From positions 1 to 13,673 of the forward strand of contig JACMMD010000341.1 of the NCBI GenBank assembly GCA_014379235.1: a stretch of DNA of 13,673 nucleotides, written 5' to 3'. The position numbers were made by a program, and so were the translations under genes. The notes under the pieces were generated by a model. That model saw nothing but the letters and a program-made list of their open reading frames with translations. It had not been told where the DNA came from and did no database searches. The first letter of the stretch is position 1; every line of letters begins with the position of its first letter. This document shows, one piece after another, positions 12,571 through 13,673 of the stretch. This stretch comes from Anaerolineae bacterium. GTDB taxonomy: Bacteria > Chloroflexota > Anaerolineae > Aggregatilineales > Phototrophicaceae.

Positions 12571-13659
12571 GTGACCAATCGAGCAGTTGATTTTGACGGC
12601 GGCGTTGCGATGGTCGTCACGGATTTACATGGCGCGGGCGATGTTTATCGTCATCTCCGTGACCAATTTATGGCGCAGTTCGCGGCAGGCAAAATTGATC
12701 GGCTTGTGATCTGCGGTGATCTTATCCACCCTGAAAACACGCAAGATCGTGATTTCAGCTTATGGATGCTGCTCGACTTGATGACCCTGCGCGCCGAACT
12801 GGGGCCGGAAGCGGTTGTGATGCTGCTCGGTAACCACGAAATGCCGCACATCTACGGCATGTTACTCAGTAAAGGCGACATGGTTTTCACGCCTACCTTC
12901 GAGGCGGCTTTGGTGCAGCTTGACGAACGCTCTGAGTCTTCGTATCGCCGCAGCGATGTCATCGACTTTTTGATGGGGCTGCCGTTTTATGCACGGACGC
13001 GGGCCGGCGTGATGCTGGCTCATGCAGGTGCTTGTCGTGTCGTTGTCACGGCGGAACAAGCGGAATTGGCGGCGCTCAAATATCGCAGCTATCGCAGCGA
13101 ACATGAGCAAACTCGTCCAGATGGCCCCTATACAATTGAAAATCTGCTTAACTTCGATCATGCGGCGCTGCTGGCAGACGTAGATGCGCGCCTTGCACAG
13201 TCCGATATTGAAGCGATGCGGACGGGCTATGAGCGCATGATGGGACGTTCCTATGCGGAATGTGCCTTTTCGTTTTTAAGTGTCACCGAACCGGATGATC
13301 CGCGCTATAATGACTTGCTGCGGATCACGCTGCTCGATCAACAGCCGGATTTTCAACTGCTGTGGGATGCGCTGTTTACACAAAACGAGCGCGAAATCGG
13401 GCTGCCTGCCTATGAGTACATCGTGCGTCAGTTTCTCGGCGCAATGTCGGAAGCTGCTCCCCATGAACAGCGCGTGATCGTGGCCGGGCATATCAAGGTC
13501 GATGATGGTTACGAGGAAGTCGGCAAGCAGCAGCTACGGTTGGCGACTTATACTCACGCTCGACCCCGCGACGATGGACGCTATCTGCTGCTCGACTGTG
13601 CCAAGCGAGTTGACAGCGCGTCGGATTTAATAGGCAGTTTGCATTACACGTTGGACTGA
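12571..13659 (+). CDS. Calcineurin-like metallophosphoesterase
   Basis: The product (362 aa from GTG 12571) carries the dinuclear-metal motifs of the calcineurin-like phosphoesterase fold, in order: T-D18-L-H20-G, C-G-D50-L-I-H, G-N88-H89-E90, H151 in L-A-H-A-G, and G-H307 in V-A-G-H-I-K. The GDLIHP, GNHE and AHAG forms recall Ser/Thr (PPP-like) or diadenosine tetraphosphatase-type enzymes, but substrate cannot be assigned. A helical insertion of about 150 residues lies between H151 and H307. The start is uncertain: the frame is open from TTG 12484, ATG 12610 is a second option close to the first motif, and a tiny ATG frame (12560-12574) overlaps the GTG. No good ribosome-binding site is seen. 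The gene ends 14 bases before the window edge. Confidence 0.85.
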   Translation: MTNRAVDFDGGVAMVVTDLHGAGDVYRHLRDQFMAQFAAGKIDRLVICGDLIHPENTQDRDFSLWMLLDLMTLRAELGPEAVVMLLGNHEMPHIYGMLLSKGDMVFTPTFEAALVQLDERSESSYRRSDVIDFLMGLPFYARTRAGVMLAHAGACRVVVTAEQAELAALKYRSYRSEHEQTRPDGPYTIENLLNFDHAALLADVDARLAQSDIEAMRTGYERMMGRSYAECAFSFLSVTEPDDPRYNDLLRITLLDQQPDFQLLWDALFTQNEREIGLPAYEYIVRQFLGAMSEAAPHEQRVIVAGHIKVDDGYEEVGKQQLRLATYTHARPRDDGRYLLLDCAKRVDSASDLIGSLHYTLD

Positions 13660-13673
13660 GCTATTCCTCGAAC

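Noticed and set aside
1..13673. tRNA, rRNA, CRISPR arrays, insertion sequences, phage genes or toxin-antitoxin pairs
   Set aside because: Looked for on both strands; no cloverleaf, no regularly spaced direct repeats, no transposase-like or integrase-like frames were seen.

Overview
The window looks like chromosomal housekeeping DNA from a moderately GC-rich bacterium, most likely a member of the Chloroflexota (Anaerolineae-like). The support is a Chloroflexus-type LDH-like malate dehydrogenase (it shares the G-Q-A-G-x-L-D, G-G-H-G-D-E-M-V-P-L-P-R and R-K-G-G-G-E-I-V-N blocks), a short IF2 without the long N-terminal extension of proteobacteria, and a NusA with a long acidic/basic tail. The taxonomy is an inference from protein character, not from a search.

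Positions 1-126 hold the acidic C-terminal end of an unidentified gene, followed by a strong bidirectional intrinsic terminator (196-242). A near-consensus sigma70 promoter (257-285, TTGACA-17-TAGAAT) then opens a long, mostly co-directional transcription unit: nusA, ylxR/rnpM, a spacer that may contain a broken small gene, infB, rbfA, nrnA, truB, ribF and a small membrane methyltransferase (514-8785). This is the classical nusA-infB translation/transcription cluster, with rbfA/nrnA and nrnA/truB overlapping. The 5' leader of about 220 nt holds a terminator-like hairpin with a U-tract (383-406) and a short ORF around it, so premature termination upstream of nusA is plausible.

A convergent three-gene block lies on the minus strand (10687 down to 8844): a two-helix His-rich membrane protein, an unrecognised 169-aa protein, and era, the last two coupled by an ATGA overlap. 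A C-rich palindromic repeat sits between the converging ends of the methyltransferase gene and era. From 10774 onward the plus strand carries a histidine phosphatase (phosphoglycerate mutase-like), malate dehydrogenase with its own extended -10 promoter, and a calcineurin-like metallophosphoesterase that ends 14 bases before the window edge.

Functionally, the main operon joins transcription elongation/termination (NusA), RNase P modulation (YlxR), translation initiation (IF2), 30S maturation (RbfA), nanoRNA/pAp turnover (NrnA), tRNA Psi55 synthesis (TruB) and flavin cofactor synthesis (RibF). Era, on the opposite strand, also acts in 30S maturation. I see no mobile element, CRISPR array, tRNA or rRNA. 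No new multi-gene system stands out. The best second-look items are the attenuator-like nusA leader, a six-residue insertion in the active-site loop of malate dehydrogenase, the possibly decayed ORF at the ylxQ position, and the unknown proteins tied to era.
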